Source: Bacillota bacterium
Lineage (GTDB): Bacteria; Bacillota; Clostridia; Acetivibrionales; DTU013
NCBI GenBank assembly: GCA_023409735.1
Contig: JAEYRB010000054.1
Span: 205,030 to 269,029 of the forward strand
Direction: 5' to 3'
Length of the DNA stretch: 64,000 nucleotides
Positions 7,982 to 16,971 of the stretch are shown here, piece by piece. The translations under genes and the position numbers were made by a program. Numbering within the stretch: the stretch's first letter is position 1; each line of letters begins with the position of its first letter. Below the pieces are notes generated by a model. That model made no database searches and was not told where the DNA came from. It worked only from the letters and a program-made list of their open reading frames with translations.

Positions 7982-9373
7982 CTACATGGCTCCTTTTTTT
8001 GCAAATACAGCAGGTACTGTCTTTAATATTATCTTTATGTCTTCTTTAATAGACCAGTCGTCTATGTAGCATGTATCAAGCTTGACCACCTCTTCAAAGT
8101 CCATAATACTGCTTCTGCCGCTTACCTGCCATAAACCTGTAAGACCCGGCTTTATGCTTATCCTTCTCCAGTGGCCGTTAAGGTATTTATGTACCTCATC
8201 AGGCGTCGGGGGCCTTGTTCCAACAAGACTCATATCACCTTTAAGGACGTTCCAGAATTGAGGCAGCTCGTCAAGGCTTGTCTTTCGAAGGAACCTGCCG
8301 ACCCTTGTGATCCTTGGGTCATTTTCTACCTTGAACATGAAGCCGTCCTTTATCTTGTTGTTTGCCATCAGCTCTTTTTTTCTAGCTTCTGCATCCTGCC
8401 TCATGGATCTGAATTTGTAGAGCTTGAAGGTCCTGCCGTTGAGTCCTATTCTATCCTGTTTAAAAAGAGCAGGTCCGGGAGAATCCAGCTTTATGAGCGG
8501 GACTATAATTATGGATAACACAGCCGTAATAATAATTCCTACGATTCCTCCGGCTACATCCATCATTCTTTTACAGAAAAGCTGCAGATTGTTGAGGTTT
8601 ACAGTGTGGTAGGTAACCATGGGCATAGTTCCCACAAAGCTTATATTGCTTTTTGAATTCTTAAGATCATATAAATTTATAAGCAGATGTACTGTGATTC
8701 CCATTTCCTCACAGAGCAGTACATATTCCTCCGCCTTCTCGAGGTATTCCTTAGGCATTGCCATAAGTATTTCATCATAAATGTTGTTTTTTAGAAGCTC
8801 CGGAAGCTCCTCCAGTTGTCCTGTAATGTCATACTTTAATGGCAGGTCTTTATCTATCTGCATATAGCCGCAAATATTCATTCCTATCTGGGTTTTATTA
8901 AGATAATATTGAAATCTTTCAACGTACTCCTCAGTACCTATTACAAGCACTCTTTTTTCAGATGTGTTTCTGTATTTTTTGTATATGGCCTGAAAGGTGT
9001 ACCTTTCTATAAGCACCAATACTATTGTTATTACTATGAGGGCTGTAAAAAGCCTTCTGCTGAAGAACGAACTCTTTACCATATAGAAAAGTGATGCAAC
9101 TGCTGTACCTGCCACAAGCGTCGCAGTCAGTACACTTCTGAATACCCTGTCATAATAATAGAAGGTCGTTTTGTTGTACATTCCGGCTATGCTCATTGTG
9201 ATAAACCAAAACGGCACATAAATAAACATGACCCATAGATACTTACTTATGGGACTGAGTACCACGACCTTTGAAACAATAGCATATGCAACAAGAAATG
9301 ATAACAACACAAATATAAAATCGCAGCAAAACTGCCATACATTAGCAAATACAAGCTTACTAATTTTGCTCAT
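7982..9373 (-). CDS. Polyprenyl-phosphate sugar phosphotransferase (WbaP/CpsE family)
   Basis: 463 residues. The N-terminus has four to five membrane segments, then a CoA-binding-like middle domain (VLVIGTEEYVERF) and a membrane hairpin. The C-terminal bacterial sugar transferase domain contains KRMMDVAGG, FKLYKFRSM, TSLDELPQFWNV and KPGLTGLWQVSGRS. It starts glycan synthesis by moving a sugar-1-phosphate onto undecaprenyl phosphate at the inner membrane face. It is first in the capsule operon. A TATAAT box is on the minus strand at 9398-9403, without a clear -35. AGGAG precedes ATG. Confidence 0.93.
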   Translation of the reverse strand: MSKISKLVFANVWQFCCDFIFVLLSFLVAYAIVSKVVVLSPISKYLWVMFIYVPFWFITMSIAGMYNKTTFYYYDRVFRSVLTATLVAGTAVASLFYMVKSSFFSRRLFTALIVITIVLVLIERYTFQAIYKKYRNTSEKRVLVIGTEEYVERFQYYLNKTQIGMNICGYMQIDKDLPLKYDITGQLEELPELLKNNIYDEILMAMPKEYLEKAEEYVLLCEEMGITVHLLINLYDLKNSKSNISFVGTMPMVTYHTVNLNNLQLFCKRMMDVAGGIVGIIITAVLSIIIVPLIKLDSPGPALFKQDRIGLNGRTFKLYKFRSMRQDAEARKKELMANNKIKDGFMFKVENDPRITRVGRFLRKTSLDELPQFWNVLKGDMSLVGTRPPTPDEVHKYLNGHWRRISIKPGLTGLWQVSGRSSIMDFEEVVKLDTCYIDDWSIKEDIKIILKTVPAVFAKKGAM

Positions 9374-9543
9374 ATCAAGCTCCTATATTTTTCCTTAATT
9401 ATACAACTTTTCTAATTTTGTTTCTATGTTTATTTTTCATTGTTTTGGAATTTGTTAAATTCAGTAAAATATGCAAAAATAGCAAATAAGAATGAGTAAA
9501 AAAGATTCAATATATTTGTATAAAAAAATAAGAGCCATATTCA

Positions 9544-9828
9544 TTACTGATTTCCAGTAGTAAATACTGCTCTTAAATTTTCCATCCCATAAGCATTTAA
9601 TGAAATATCAAGCCCGTAATATCGGGTTGTGTTATAATATCTGCGCTCATTTTTTCTATTATCGGGTCTTCTGTTTGTGCTTACTTTTACTATCGGTACT
9701 GCAGCTGGGGAAAAAAATGGCAGCCACTGTAAGTACAAATAAGAAGGTAATAATCCTTTGAACCTTTTAAAATACCATTTGCATGGTGTAGGTCTTGAAA
9801 GATAAGCTTTATCTGAAAGATGAAGCAT
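9544..9828 (-). CDS. Doubtful hypothetical protein, 94 residues
   Basis: An open frame in the otherwise empty stretch between the capsule operon and the alaS terminator. The composition (VKVSTNRRPDNRKNERRYY) could be protein-like, but there is no ribosome binding site before the ATG and I recognise no family. It may be a remnant or chance. The rest of 9374-9865 holds only the capsule promoter region. Confidence 0.2.
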   Translation of the reverse strand: MLHLSDKAYLSRPTPCKWYFKRFKGLLPSYLYLQWLPFFSPAAVPIVKVSTNRRPDNRKNERRYYNTTRYYGLDISLNAYGMENLRAVFTTGNQ

Positions 9829-9865
9829 AAAAATTTTATTATGGCGTTTAGTAAAGCCAGCATGT

Positions 9866-9900
9866 AAAAAGAGGCACTATTATTGAATAATGCCTCTTTA
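9866..9900 (-). terminator. Rho-independent terminator of alaS
   Basis: Inverted repeat AAAGAGGCA / TGCCTCTTT with a run of T on the minus strand, about 35 bases after the alaS stop. Confidence 0.85.
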
Positions 9901-9934
9901 AATGCTTCTGTTTCTACTACTCACTTCATTCTAT

Positions 9935-12577
9935 TTACTTTACCTGTGCCTTTATAGTTTCAAGCGCATGTTCCAGCGCTGCGTCAACCTTTGAAGGATC
10001 CTTGCCGCCTGCCTGCGCCATATCCGGACGTCCTCCGCCTCCACCGCCTGCAGTCTTTGCAGCCTCTCTTACCACATTGCCGCAAAGGACGCCCTTCTCA
10101 ACAGCATCCTTTGTAGCCATAGCTACAAAACTTACCTTGCCGCCGAAAGTCGAAGCAAGCACCACAATGCCCATTCCAAGCTTACTTCTAAGTGTTTCAC
10201 AGGTATTACGAAGAACCTCCGGATCAAGCTGATCGAATCTCGCTGTTACAGCCTTAACACCATTTATATCTACAGCCTTTGAAAGCACCTCATCGAAGGA
10301 GCCGCTTACAAGCTTATCCTTCAGCTGCTCTATTTCCTTTAATGCTGTCTTTAATTCCGCATTGACAGTCTCAGCTTTCTTTACACAGTCCTGAGGCGAC
10401 GACTTCAGAGCACCGGCAACCTCACCCAGCAGCTCTTCCTTTTCATTGAAATACTCCAGAGCAGCCTTACCTGTCAGCGCTTCTATTCTCCTTATTCCTG
10501 CAGCTACACCGCTTTCGCCGAGTATTTTTACCAGGCCAGCCTGAGCTGTGTAATTAAGGTGTGTTCCTCCGCAGAATTCAAGGCTGTAATCGCCTGCCCT
10601 TACTACTCTTACTATATTTCCGTATTTTTCTCCGAACAATGCCATAGCGCCAAGCTTTTTAGCTTCATCCAAGGCCATTTCCTGTACATCCACCTTGAGG
10701 TTTTCCAGTATCTTGCTGTTGACCTCATTTTCCACCTTCTTCAGCTCTTCCTTTGTCATCGGAGAGAAGTGATGGAAATCGAACCTGAGTCTGTCTGCAC
10801 TGACCATGGATCCTGCTTGGGTAACATGATCTCCTAGGGTATTACGAAGTGCCTTTTGTATAAGATGTGTAGTTGTGTGGTTCCTTGCAGTCGCAAGCCT
10901 TTTCTCCACATCAATTGCGGCATTTGCAGCAGTGTCCTTCTCAATGATGCCGTTTTCAACCACACCTGTATGCATGTACATACCCTCGCTGGTCTTTGTG
11001 CAGTTATTTATTCTTACGCTTCCGGTCTTCGTTGTTATTGCTCCGCTATCTGCAGTCTGTCCGCCACTTTCAGCATAAAAAGGAGTCCTGTCAAGGATAA
11101 GAGTTACCTCGTCGCCCTGCTGAGCATTGTCAACAAGACTGCCGTCAGCTATGATGTACATAAGCTTGGCCTCACAGCTATACTCGTTGTATCCTACAAA
11201 CTCTGTCTTAATATTTTTGTCAAGTCCTGCTGCCATGTCCTGTGCCCATGCCGAGGTCTCCCTGCTCTTAAGCGCTTCACGAGCCTTTTGCTTCTGCTGG
11301 CTCATCTCAGCTTTGAAGCCTTCCTCATCCACCAAGAGACCTGCTTCTCCGGCAATTTCCCTTGTAAGATCAAGCGGGAAGCCGTAAGTGTCATGGAGCT
11401 TAAACGCCATACTCCCCGGCAGTACGCTTTCGCCGTTTGTTTTAACCCCGCTGATAAAGTCGTTGAGTATTGTAAGTCCCTGGTCAATAGTTGTAGCAAA
11501 TCTCTCTTCTTCTATCTTTATGACCTTGCAGATATAGTCAGCCTTCTCTTCCAATTCTGGATAAGCTTCCTTTGATTCATTTATAACTACCCTTGCCACA
11601 TCATAAAGGAAGGGTTCTTCTATTCCTATAAGTCTTCCATGACGGGCAGCTCTTCTCAGAAGTCTTCTGAGAACATAGCCCCTGCCTTCGTTGGATGGCA
11701 GTATTCCGTCTGAGACCATCATTGTGGTGCTTCTGATATGGTCTGTGATAACTCTTATTGAAACATCTGTTTTGGAATCAGCAGAGCCATAGCTCACTCC
11801 TGCTTTACTGCACACATAATTGAGAATATTTCTTATAGTGTCTACTTCAAACAGATTATTAACATCCTGCATAATGCAGGCAAGTCTCTCAAGTCCCATG
11901 CCGGTATCAATATTCTTCTTCTTAAGCTTTGAATACGAACCGTCTTCTTCTCTGTTGAACTGTGTAAATACGAGGTTCCAGAATTCAATATATCTGTCAC
12001 ATTCACAGCCCACCTTACAATCATGCTGTCCGCAGCCCTTATCAGGTCCCCTGTCAAAATATATTTCAGAGCATGGTCCGCATGGTCCTGTACCATGCTC
12101 CCAGAAATTATCTTTCTTGCCCATTTTTACAATGCGGTCAGCAGGCAGTCCAACTGATTTCTGCCATATTTCTCCGGCCTCGTCGTCATCCTCGTAAATT
12201 GTTACATACAGCCTGTCCTCCGGGATCTCAAGATCCTTCGTAACAAACTCCCATGCCCATGGTATAGCCTGCTGTTTGAAGTAATCACCAAAGGAGAAGT
12301 TGCCCAGCATTTCAAAATAAGTACCATGCCTGGCTGTCTTTCCTACATTCTCGATATCCGGAGTCCTTATACATTTCTGGCAGGTAGTCACCCTTTTACG
12401 CGGCGGCTCCTCAGCGCCGGTAAAGTATGGCTTAAGCGGCGTCATTCCGGCATTTATCAGCAGAATACTCGGGTCATTTCGCGGCACCAATGAAAAGCTT
12501 GGCATACGAAGATGATCCTTGCCCTCGAAAAATTTTAAATAACGTTCTCTTATTTCGTTCAGTCCTAGTTTTTTCAT
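9935..12577 (-). CDS. alaS: Alanyl-tRNA synthetase
   Basis: 880 residues, full family length. It charges tRNA-Ala with alanine. The class II catalytic core is at the N-terminus (RERYLKFFEGKDHLRMPS). The editing domain has HTTTHL and FCGGTH, which supply the zinc-binding His and Cys residues. The C-terminal DHHA1-type domain has GGGGGGRPDMAQAGG. Its own promoter lies 47 bases upstream. I looked for a T-box leader before it and saw none. Confidence 0.98.
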   Translation of the reverse strand: MKKLGLNEIRERYLKFFEGKDHLRMPSFSLVPRNDPSILLINAGMTPLKPYFTGAEEPPRKRVTTCQKCIRTPDIENVGKTARHGTYFEMLGNFSFGDYFKQQAIPWAWEFVTKDLEIPEDRLYVTIYEDDDEAGEIWQKSVGLPADRIVKMGKKDNFWEHGTGPCGPCSEIYFDRGPDKGCGQHDCKVGCECDRYIEFWNLVFTQFNREEDGSYSKLKKKNIDTGMGLERLACIMQDVNNLFEVDTIRNILNYVCSKAGVSYGSADSKTDVSIRVITDHIRSTTMMVSDGILPSNEGRGYVLRRLLRRAARHGRLIGIEEPFLYDVARVVINESKEAYPELEEKADYICKVIKIEEERFATTIDQGLTILNDFISGVKTNGESVLPGSMAFKLHDTYGFPLDLTREIAGEAGLLVDEEGFKAEMSQQKQKAREALKSRETSAWAQDMAAGLDKNIKTEFVGYNEYSCEAKLMYIIADGSLVDNAQQGDEVTLILDRTPFYAESGGQTADSGAITTKTGSVRINNCTKTSEGMYMHTGVVENGIIEKDTAANAAIDVEKRLATARNHTTTHLIQKALRNTLGDHVTQAGSMVSADRLRFDFHHFSPMTKEELKKVENEVNSKILENLKVDVQEMALDEAKKLGAMALFGEKYGNIVRVVRAGDYSLEFCGGTHLNYTAQAGLVKILGESGVAAGIRRIEALTGKAALEYFNEKEELLGEVAGALKSSPQDCVKKAETVNAELKTALKEIEQLKDKLVSGSFDEVLSKAVDINGVKAVTARFDQLDPEVLRNTCETLRSKLGMGIVVLASTFGGKVSFVAMATKDAVEKGVLCGNVVREAAKTAGGGGGGRPDMAQAGGKDPSKVDAALEHALETIKAQVK

Positions 12578-12623
12578 TTTTCTTTTTCTAACCTGCCTTT
12601 AATAAAATAAATAGTCAATAACA

Positions 12624-12652
12624 ATATTATATAAGTAGCTCAAGCGTGTCAA
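12624..12652 (-). promoter_or_regulatory. Sigma-A promoter of alaS
   Basis: On the minus strand TTGACA (12647-12652), a 17-base spacer and TAATAT (12624-12629). This lets alaS be expressed apart from the permease gene upstream of it. Confidence 0.75.
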
Positions 12653-12752
12653 GAATTGTTTGCTCATAATCTCCTTATAATAGTGACTATTCAGGTACCC
12701 TATTCGATGGAGCTGTTGCGCAATGTAAGATCACCAATAAGCGCAATGCAGC

Positions 12753-13907
12753 CTACGCAATTGCCTCCAGGGATCTATTAATTATTATGCGCAAAATGGC
12801 AATAGCCGGAACCGCCAACAGCATGCCTGCGATCCCGAAAAATTCTCCGCCTGCAAGCACAGCGAAAATTGTTGCAACAGGGTGCAGACCAAGCTTTCCC
12901 TCAATTATTCTCGGCGATATATAACTGTTGTCGATCTGCTGTATTACAACGAATGTAACAATAGTCCACAACGCCTTCATCGGTGAATCCGTAAGGGCGA
13001 TTGCAAGGGCCGGAACTGCACTTATGTACGGGCCGAAGTATGGTATAATATTGCATAAGCCTCCTATCATTCCGAGTGCAAGAGGATACTTGACACCTAC
13101 TATTATCAATCCTATGGTTTCAAGAAGCCCCACTATAAGAGATGTTACCAACTGACCCTGTATGAAGCCTCTAAGGACAATATTTATTTCCTTGAATATA
13201 ACTGCTATCCGTTTTCTTCCCCGAAAGGGCAGCATTGAATAAGAAAACTGTTTAAATTTACATTCATCCTTAATAGCATAGTATGCGATGACCATAGCAA
13301 CTGTAAAATCAAAAAATACCTTTAGCATACTCATCGCGGTGTTTATGCTGCTCTCCATAATACCGGATATAGAAACCTGAGCTGTATTTATGCCTGCTTC
13401 TATTTTATCCAGTATGAGTATTTTCACATCATCCGACAGCCTGCTATACTTAATTGATGACAGAGCATTATCAAACAGCTTTTGATATTCGGTCAACAGC
13501 TCAGGCAGTGTATCAGATAAATCTCTTATGTTGTTTACAAGGCTGGGAATGAAAAAAATACAAACAACAACTATTGCTGCAATGAATACTCCATAAATTA
13601 TAAGAATAGCTGCACTTATTGGGACCTTATGTGCTGTAAGCTTGTTTACAAGAGGCTTGATTATATATACAACAGGTATGGTTAAGAGAAAGGGCGAGAG
13701 TATCTTTAATATTTTCACCCTGTACACTAATAAAAAGGCAGCTGCAGCTGCTACGAACAAGGCTATGATAATGTAGAAAAGAATCCTCTTATATCTTATA
13801 CGCCCCCACCTCCTAACGCTTACACAACCTACATAACAACTACCTTGTGCATTTCCTGCTGAAGCCTGCAAACACATACCGGCAGAATAATTGCTCCAGT
13901 AATGCAT
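12753..13907 (-). CDS. AI-2E/PerM-family membrane permease
   Basis: Up to 384 residues, with about seven membrane segments and the family stretches GVKYPLALGMIGGLCNIIPY and ISPRIIEGKLGLHPV. Members are proposed exporters or ion antiporters; the substrate here is unknown. The first 36 residues from ATG 13907 (Cys-rich, polar) do not look like this family. A strong AGGAGGTGG at about 13808-13816 points to a start at the ATA codon 13797-13799, before RYKRILFYIII. The PRC-barrel, short membrane and permease genes run in the same direction towards alaS. Confidence 0.88.
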   Translation of the reverse strand: MHYWSNYSAGMCLQASAGNAQGSCYVGCVSVRRWGRIRYKRILFYIIIALFVAAAAAFLLVYRVKILKILSPFLLTIPVVYIIKPLVNKLTAHKVPISAAILIIYGVFIAAIVVVCIFFIPSLVNNIRDLSDTLPELLTEYQKLFDNALSSIKYSRLSDDVKILILDKIEAGINTAQVSISGIMESSINTAMSMLKVFFDFTVAMVIAYYAIKDECKFKQFSYSMLPFRGRKRIAVIFKEINIVLRGFIQGQLVTSLIVGLLETIGLIIVGVKYPLALGMIGGLCNIIPYFGPYISAVPALAIALTDSPMKALWTIVTFVVIQQIDNSYISPRIIEGKLGLHPVATIFAVLAGGEFFGIAGMLLAVPAIAILRIIINRSLEAIA

Positions 13908-14154
13908 TCTTCATAGATAGCCTTTATCAAAGACCTGTCTACTGCGAAACGACAGCCATCAAACCATCCTTGAACCATGCCACACTGCTCAGGCCGGCAT
14001 GAAAAAAGCATATGTAAGACCGGGCATTTGCTCCTACCCGGCCTAATCGAGGAATTGAGAGAATATGTGTTTTCCCATCCTTATGCATATTTCTCATGCA
14101 TTTGTGGTATGAAAAACCTTGCGGTTTATAGTTCTCTATGCAATAGCCCGGCTG

Positions 14155-14334
14155 TTACCTGAATAGGTCAGCAATATCATCCGCAATAATACTGGACTTT
14201 CTTATAAAAGACTTGCCATACTTCCTTATTTTCCTTTTTGCTCCTGCGCTTCCCATATTGGAATTCATCCACATGCTGACGGATGAAGCCACAAGCCCTC
14301 CTATTATCATTCCTTTTACTAAGCCTCTCTGCAT
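14155..14334 (-). CDS. Small membrane protein, YtxH-like
   Basis: A 59-residue frame read by hand: ATG at 14332-14334 after AAAGGAG, stop TAA at 14155-14157. It starts MQRGLVKGMIIGGLVASSVS, giving one short hydrophobic segment, then a basic stretch (GAKRKIRKYGKSFIRKS) and an acidic end. This resembles the short YtxH/YtxG-type proteins linked to stress and the envelope, but the match is by shape only. It lies between the PRC-barrel and permease genes on the same strand. Confidence 0.7.
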   Translation of the reverse strand: MQRGLVKGMIIGGLVASSVSMWMNSNMGSAGAKRKIRKYGKSFIRKSSIIADDIADLFR

Positions 14335-14386
14335 ACCTGTCCATCTCCTTTCAGATCAATAATTATTTATATTTTCTGCTCCTGAG

Positions 14387-14929
14387 CTAGTTCTCTTTCA
14401 GCAGCTTGTTTTTTAACCCGCCGCCTGATTCTTCCATTTCCTCCACCGCTTCATTATCAACTACGGCAAATTCCTCGCCAAACTCGGTTCTGCCTATTAA
14501 AGGCAGTCTTTTTCTTCCTGACATAATATCCTGCAAAACTCCTTCAGATATATCAAGCTCCTCAATTCTTCCTGATCTGCTGTTGAAAATGAAGTCTCTG
14601 ATGATTCCGAGCTCGCTTCCCGACCTTGAAAATACCCTCCTGCCAATAAGGCTTTCATTACTTGCGAAGGTTTTCTCATAGGCCTCCTTTTTCATTTTTT
14701 TTACATTGTCACGGCTTTCTGCTACAACTGCATCGGTACTGATATTGTTTATATCATCAAGCATTATCACCTGCATACCAAAGCAGAGCCTTTGATGCAC
14801 AAGTAATATGCCCATTACATCCTTGCTGTCCAGATTCAAAATAACATCCTTAACAGTTCCTATACTTCTTCCGTTATTAACGCAGACCACTGGCATATTA
14901 AGTACCTCGCTATACCTGTGCAGCAGCAT
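14387..14929 (-). CDS. PRC-barrel domain protein
   Basis: 180 residues with two PRC-barrel repeats. The first is near residues 5-75 (VVCVNNGRSIGTVKDVILNL) and the second near 90-165 (LIGRRVFSRSGSELGIIRDF). PRC barrels are small beta domains found in RNA-processing and envelope proteins; YlmC/YmxH-type members occur in sporulating Firmicutes. No catalytic residues are expected. GGAGGGG precedes ATG. It is first of the genes running towards alaS. Confidence 0.85.
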   Translation of the reverse strand: MLLHRYSEVLNMPVVCVNNGRSIGTVKDVILNLDSKDVMGILLVHQRLCFGMQVIMLDDINNISTDAVVAESRDNVKKMKKEAYEKTFASNESLIGRRVFSRSGSELGIIRDFIFNSRSGRIEELDISEGVLQDIMSGRKRLPLIGRTEFGEEFAVVDNEAVEEMEESGGGLKNKLLKEN

Positions 14930-15063
14930 ATTTTTCCCCTCCAGACATTCAAATGCAAATCCTATAGAGTTTATTATGGCAACATTTAAAATAAAAAATT
15001 CATAGACATGACAGAAGTATTTGTATAAAATAAACCTGATGTTTATTTATCCTGGAGGTCATA

Positions 15064-16473
15064 ATGCAAAATTTGTTAAAAAAATATGGAATTAAAATGC
15101 CTGAAATACTTCTTCCGTCAGATAAAGTTAATCTGACCAAATGGTCTGTAGTAGCCTGCGATCAGTACACCTCGCAGCCCGACTATTGGAACATGGTAAA
15201 GGACGAGGTTGGCTCCAGCCCATCAACTCTGAAGCTTACTTTTCCTGAGATATATTTAAAGGATTTTGATAAGGAAGAACGTATAAATAAAATAAACAAA
15301 ACAATGGAAGATTATCTGGCTGACGGAACATTAAAGCCTTGTAAGCCCTGCTTTGTACTTGTGGAAAGAAGTACACCCAATGCTGCATCACGTAAAGGCC
15401 TCGTACTTGCTGTTGACCTGGAATGCTACGATTACAGCAAGGGTTCAACCACACTAATCAGGGCAACTGAAGGAACTATTCTCGACAGAATTCCCCCGAG
15501 GGTTAAGATAAGAGAAAATGCTCCAATAGAGTTACCGCATATAATGCTCCTGATAGACGACCCGGACAGAACCTTGATAGAGAAGCTGTATGACAGGAAT
15601 GACAGCTTTGAAAAGCTGTACGATTTCGTTCTTATGCAGGGCGGCGGCCACATAAGGGGCTGGAGAATTGACGATACTGAGAGCATTTCCATAATTGAAA
15701 AAGCACTGGAAAGGCTCACAGATCCTCAGGTATTAGAAGAGAAATACGGTAGCTCTGCCCCATTCCTTTTTGCAGCAGGCGACGGTAATCACTCGCTTGC
15801 CTCTGCCAAAGCACACTGGGAAAACGTTAAGGCGTCACTTAACTCACCTGATGATATTGAAAACCATCCTGCAAGATATGCTCTTGTAGAGGTCGTAAAT
15901 GTCTATGATGAAGGTTTAACCTTTGAGCCGATACACAGAGTCCTTTTCGGAGTTGATGGTACTTCTGTTTTGGAAAAAATAAAGGGGTTATACTCAAGCT
16001 CGGCGAGTGATCATTCATACATCGCCTATTCTTTATACAATTCAAAGGAAGCAATGGAAGCTGCATTACATTCCATAGCAGAAGCAGCAGCGGGTAATGA
16101 AACAACCTGCAGCTGTGGTTTATGCAATTGTGCGGCAATAAGGCTCCACATGCTTCCATTTATTTTAGAAGGGAAGTATGGGCTCATTACAGTAAGCAAC
16201 CCGGATACAAGCCTTGAGGCCGGAACACTTCAAAGTATTATTGACAAGCTTATAAAGAGTGTTCCGGAAATAGAGGTTGATTATATACATGGTGAACAGG
16301 CAGTAACTGAAATGGGCTCAAAGAAAGACACGATGGGTTTTTATCTTCCGGCCATGAATAAGCATGCTTTGTTCAGGACTGTAATATCTGACGGCGTGCT
16401 GCCAAGAAAGACGTTTTCCATGGGCGAGGCCGAGGAAAAGAGATACTACCTCGAGTGCAGGAAGATCAGGTAG
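15064..16473 (+). CDS. DUF1015 family protein (SerK/SbnI-like)
   Basis: 469 residues, full length for DUF1015. Diagnostic parts are WSVVACDQYTSQPDYW near the N-terminus, the middle GGGHIRGWRID and FAAGDGNHSLASAKAHWE, and the C-terminal DTMGFYLPAM. Some members are free-serine kinases (SbnI, archaeal SerK); the GDGNHS segment lies in the region important in those enzymes. Clostridial DUF1015 genes often lie by serA; here serA is 15 kb away. CTGGAGG precedes ATG. Confidence 0.85.
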   Translation: MQNLLKKYGIKMPEILLPSDKVNLTKWSVVACDQYTSQPDYWNMVKDEVGSSPSTLKLTFPEIYLKDFDKEERINKINKTMEDYLADGTLKPCKPCFVLVERSTPNAASRKGLVLAVDLECYDYSKGSTTLIRATEGTILDRIPPRVKIRENAPIELPHIMLLIDDPDRTLIEKLYDRNDSFEKLYDFVLMQGGGHIRGWRIDDTESISIIEKALERLTDPQVLEEKYGSSAPFLFAAGDGNHSLASAKAHWENVKASLNSPDDIENHPARYALVEVVNVYDEGLTFEPIHRVLFGVDGTSVLEKIKGLYSSSASDHSYIAYSLYNSKEAMEAALHSIAEAAAGNETTCSCGLCNCAAIRLHMLPFILEGKYGLITVSNPDTSLEAGTLQSIIDKLIKSVPEIEVDYIHGEQAVTEMGSKKDTMGFYLPAMNKHALFRTVISDGVLPRKTFSMGEAEEKRYYLECRKIR

Positions 16474-16851
16474 TAAATTTGCCGAATCTGGTAAGGAACT
16501 ATGTATGTAGGCAAAGCAACTGCGAATTTCACTTTTTCAGCATACGATATCTATAATTCTGTCTATGGTCAGTGCCGCACCTGTCGTATGTAGTGTAGAC
16601 AATACCATCAATGGTCATCTCGACTCACCATCTTGAGGTATGCACTTTTGCTGCTGCTATTGCTAGTATTGCTGCCGTTAGTGACACTTTCTATAATTCA
16701 AGTCACCAATTAAGCTTTGGTAATACTAAAAATTTTGTCGAATTTTATACCTTAATAATATTATAGTCATTATTTATACTCGTCGTCAAATTAAATTTGT
16801 TTACATAATATTTTTTTTACAGGCATGTAAATTTGTTAGATTTATTCTTTA
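16474..16851. other. Intergenic stretch with possible coding remnant
   Basis: No intact gene. On the minus strand near 16520-16690 two short frames, one ending MVSRDDH and one starting MTIDGIVYTTYDRCG, could be joined by a single frameshift, suggesting a decayed small gene. The remainder is AT-rich. Confidence 0.25.
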
Positions 16852-16919
16852 ATAAAAGTCGCGGGTGGTGTCGAGCCCCTCTCGCCTTTTTGCTTAGCCC
16901 TTAGAGCAACGCCATTAAT
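16852..16919 (-). repeat. Conserved hairpin element, copy A
   Basis: Read on the minus strand, this 68-base segment closely matches 32939-33006. Shared blocks are AATGGCGTT, AAGGGCT, a hairpin, and CGMGACTTTTAT at the end. The hairpin is GG-CGAG-AGGGG-CTCG-ACA-CC here and GGG-CAAG-AAGGA-CTTG-ATG-CCC in copy B. It sits directly after the terminator of the transglutaminase gene. I recognise no RNA family. Confidence 0.7.
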
Positions 16920-16950
16920 AAAAAAATTAGCCTTTCAGCTAATTTTTTTA
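16919..16950 (-). terminator. Terminator of the transglutaminase gene
   Basis: AAAAAAATTAGC, a six-base loop and GCTAATTTTTTT form a hairpin with T runs on both strands, 22 bases after the transglutaminase stop. Confidence 0.85.
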
Positions 16951-16971
16951 TTAATATTTAGTTTGCTTTTT

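Noticed and set aside
12578..12752. Possible T-box before alaS
   Set aside because: The leader is under 50 bases from the promoter and has no T-box sequence or antiterminator.
13829..14011. Minus-strand frame of 60 codons (starts MLFSCRPEQCGM) before the AI-2E gene
   Set aside because: No ribosome binding site, high Cys content and overlap with the upstream end of the permease frame. It could be real but nothing supports it.
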